Positions 63,501 through 64,000 of a stretch of DNA of 64,000 bases are shown in pieces; positions within the stretch are counted from its first letter, which is position 1; each line of letters opens with the position of its first letter. Below the pieces are notes generated by a model. The model made no database searches. It was given only the letters and a program-made list of their open reading frames with translations, and was not told the DNA's origin. Source of the DNA: Rikenellaceae bacterium (GTDB lineage: Bacteria > Bacteroidota > Bacteroidia > Bacteroidales > UBA932); assembly GCA_003542575.1 (NCBI GenBank), contig DPKJ01000008.1, positions 56,470-120,469 of the forward strand, in the 5' to 3' direction. The position numbers were made by a program, and so were the translations under genes.

Positions 63501-64000
63501 TTATGGGCGGGTTTCATGCAGCTTGAGCCAAATGAAGCAAGAGCCATGGTATTTTTTGGCAAGTATAAGGGAACCTTCAAAAAGACAGGCTTTTTTTGGG
63601 TTAACCCATTTACCGCAAAAAAGAAACTTTCACTTAGAGCACGGAATCTTGATGTTAAACCTATTAAGGTTAATGATAAAGCAGGTAATCCGATTATGAT
63701 TGGTCTGGTGCTTGTCTGGAGACTCAGAGATACCTATAAGGCAATGTTTGAAATAGATGCGCAAACAATGGCAAGGTCGGGTGTTCAGCCTGGGGCAGTA
63801 TCAGGTGACCAGACAGTTGGTAACAGAATGAACGCATTTGAAAATTTTGTCAAGGTTCAATCAGATGCAGCTTTAAGACAGGTTGCGGGACAATATGCCT
63901 ATGATGACAACGAAGTTGCAGAAAGTCAGCTGACTCTAAGAGGTGGTGGTGAGGAAATTAATCAGCAGTTGGTTAATGAACTAAATAATCGGCTAAGTAT

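Overview
The window reads as a chromosomal segment of an anaerobic member of the Bacteroidota, most likely Bacteroidales. Evidence: promoters of the Bacteroidota type (-7 TAnnTTTG, sometimes with a -33 TTTG about 19-22 bp upstream); many families typical of the phylum (DUF4837, DUF4831, DUF4252, BtuG-like and GlsB/GlsA-like proteins, long-tailed S16, OmpA and MG2/plug outer-membrane proteins); and anaerobe markers (tungsten-type aldehyde oxidoreductase, superoxide reductase). No rRNA, CRISPR array or intact transposase was seen. There are two tRNAs, Leu(CAA) and Glu(TTC).

Region 1 to about 6000 is an AT-rich accessory stretch next to the tRNA-Leu gene. It holds an AbiE toxin-antitoxin pair (toxin cut by the window edge), small unknown genes, a 46-residue zinc ribbon, a two-gene unit whose second gene fuses a DUF4062 domain to what looks like the C-terminal domain of ribonucleotide reductases, and a PD-(D/E)XK nuclease gene flanked by two ~58-bp direct repeats. 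I read it as a decayed, defence-flavoured island. The DUF4062 fusion is the best candidate here for an undescribed system.

6000-31900 is mostly core: an M16 protease; a cobalamin riboswitch with a BtuB-like receptor and BtuG-like lipoprotein; OsmC, MiaB and envelope lipoproteins; the glycine-lipid acyltransferase pair GlsB/GlsA beside sigma-54; an amidohydrolase, Upp, RadC, S20 and tRNA-Glu; a leftward run DUF4837-RseP-Dxr-M23 peptidase; superoxide reductase divergent from RuvX; then peptide deformylase, a phosphohexomutase, an alpha/beta-hydrolase-like protein and a membrane acyltransferase.

31900-37000 is a trehalose/osmotic module: GH15 glucoamylase or trehalase, MscS channel and an OtsA-OtsB fusion. 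37000-42000 carries a DUF819 membrane protein, an Omp85-type barrel and an ECF sigma cassette. 42000-43400 is rpsP-rimM. 43400-51600 carries a PHP phosphoesterase, a VanX-like dipeptidase and a tungsten/molybdenum-flavoured locus (AOR-family enzyme, ThiF- and MoaD/ThiS-type proteins, then a lipoprotein with two sulfite-oxidase-like repeats followed by a WtpA-like oxyanion-binding lipoprotein), interrupted by DAHP synthase-chorismate mutase.

51600-64000 holds a nitroreductase, HAD phosphatase, MG2/TonB-plug protein, POT peptide transporter, LpxL-like acyltransferase, DUF4831 protein, PepD dipeptidase, the rpsF-rpsR-rplI operon, an OmpA-family protein, and an SPFH protein cut by the right edge. 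All family assignments come from reading translated sequence and recalled family features; no database search was run.
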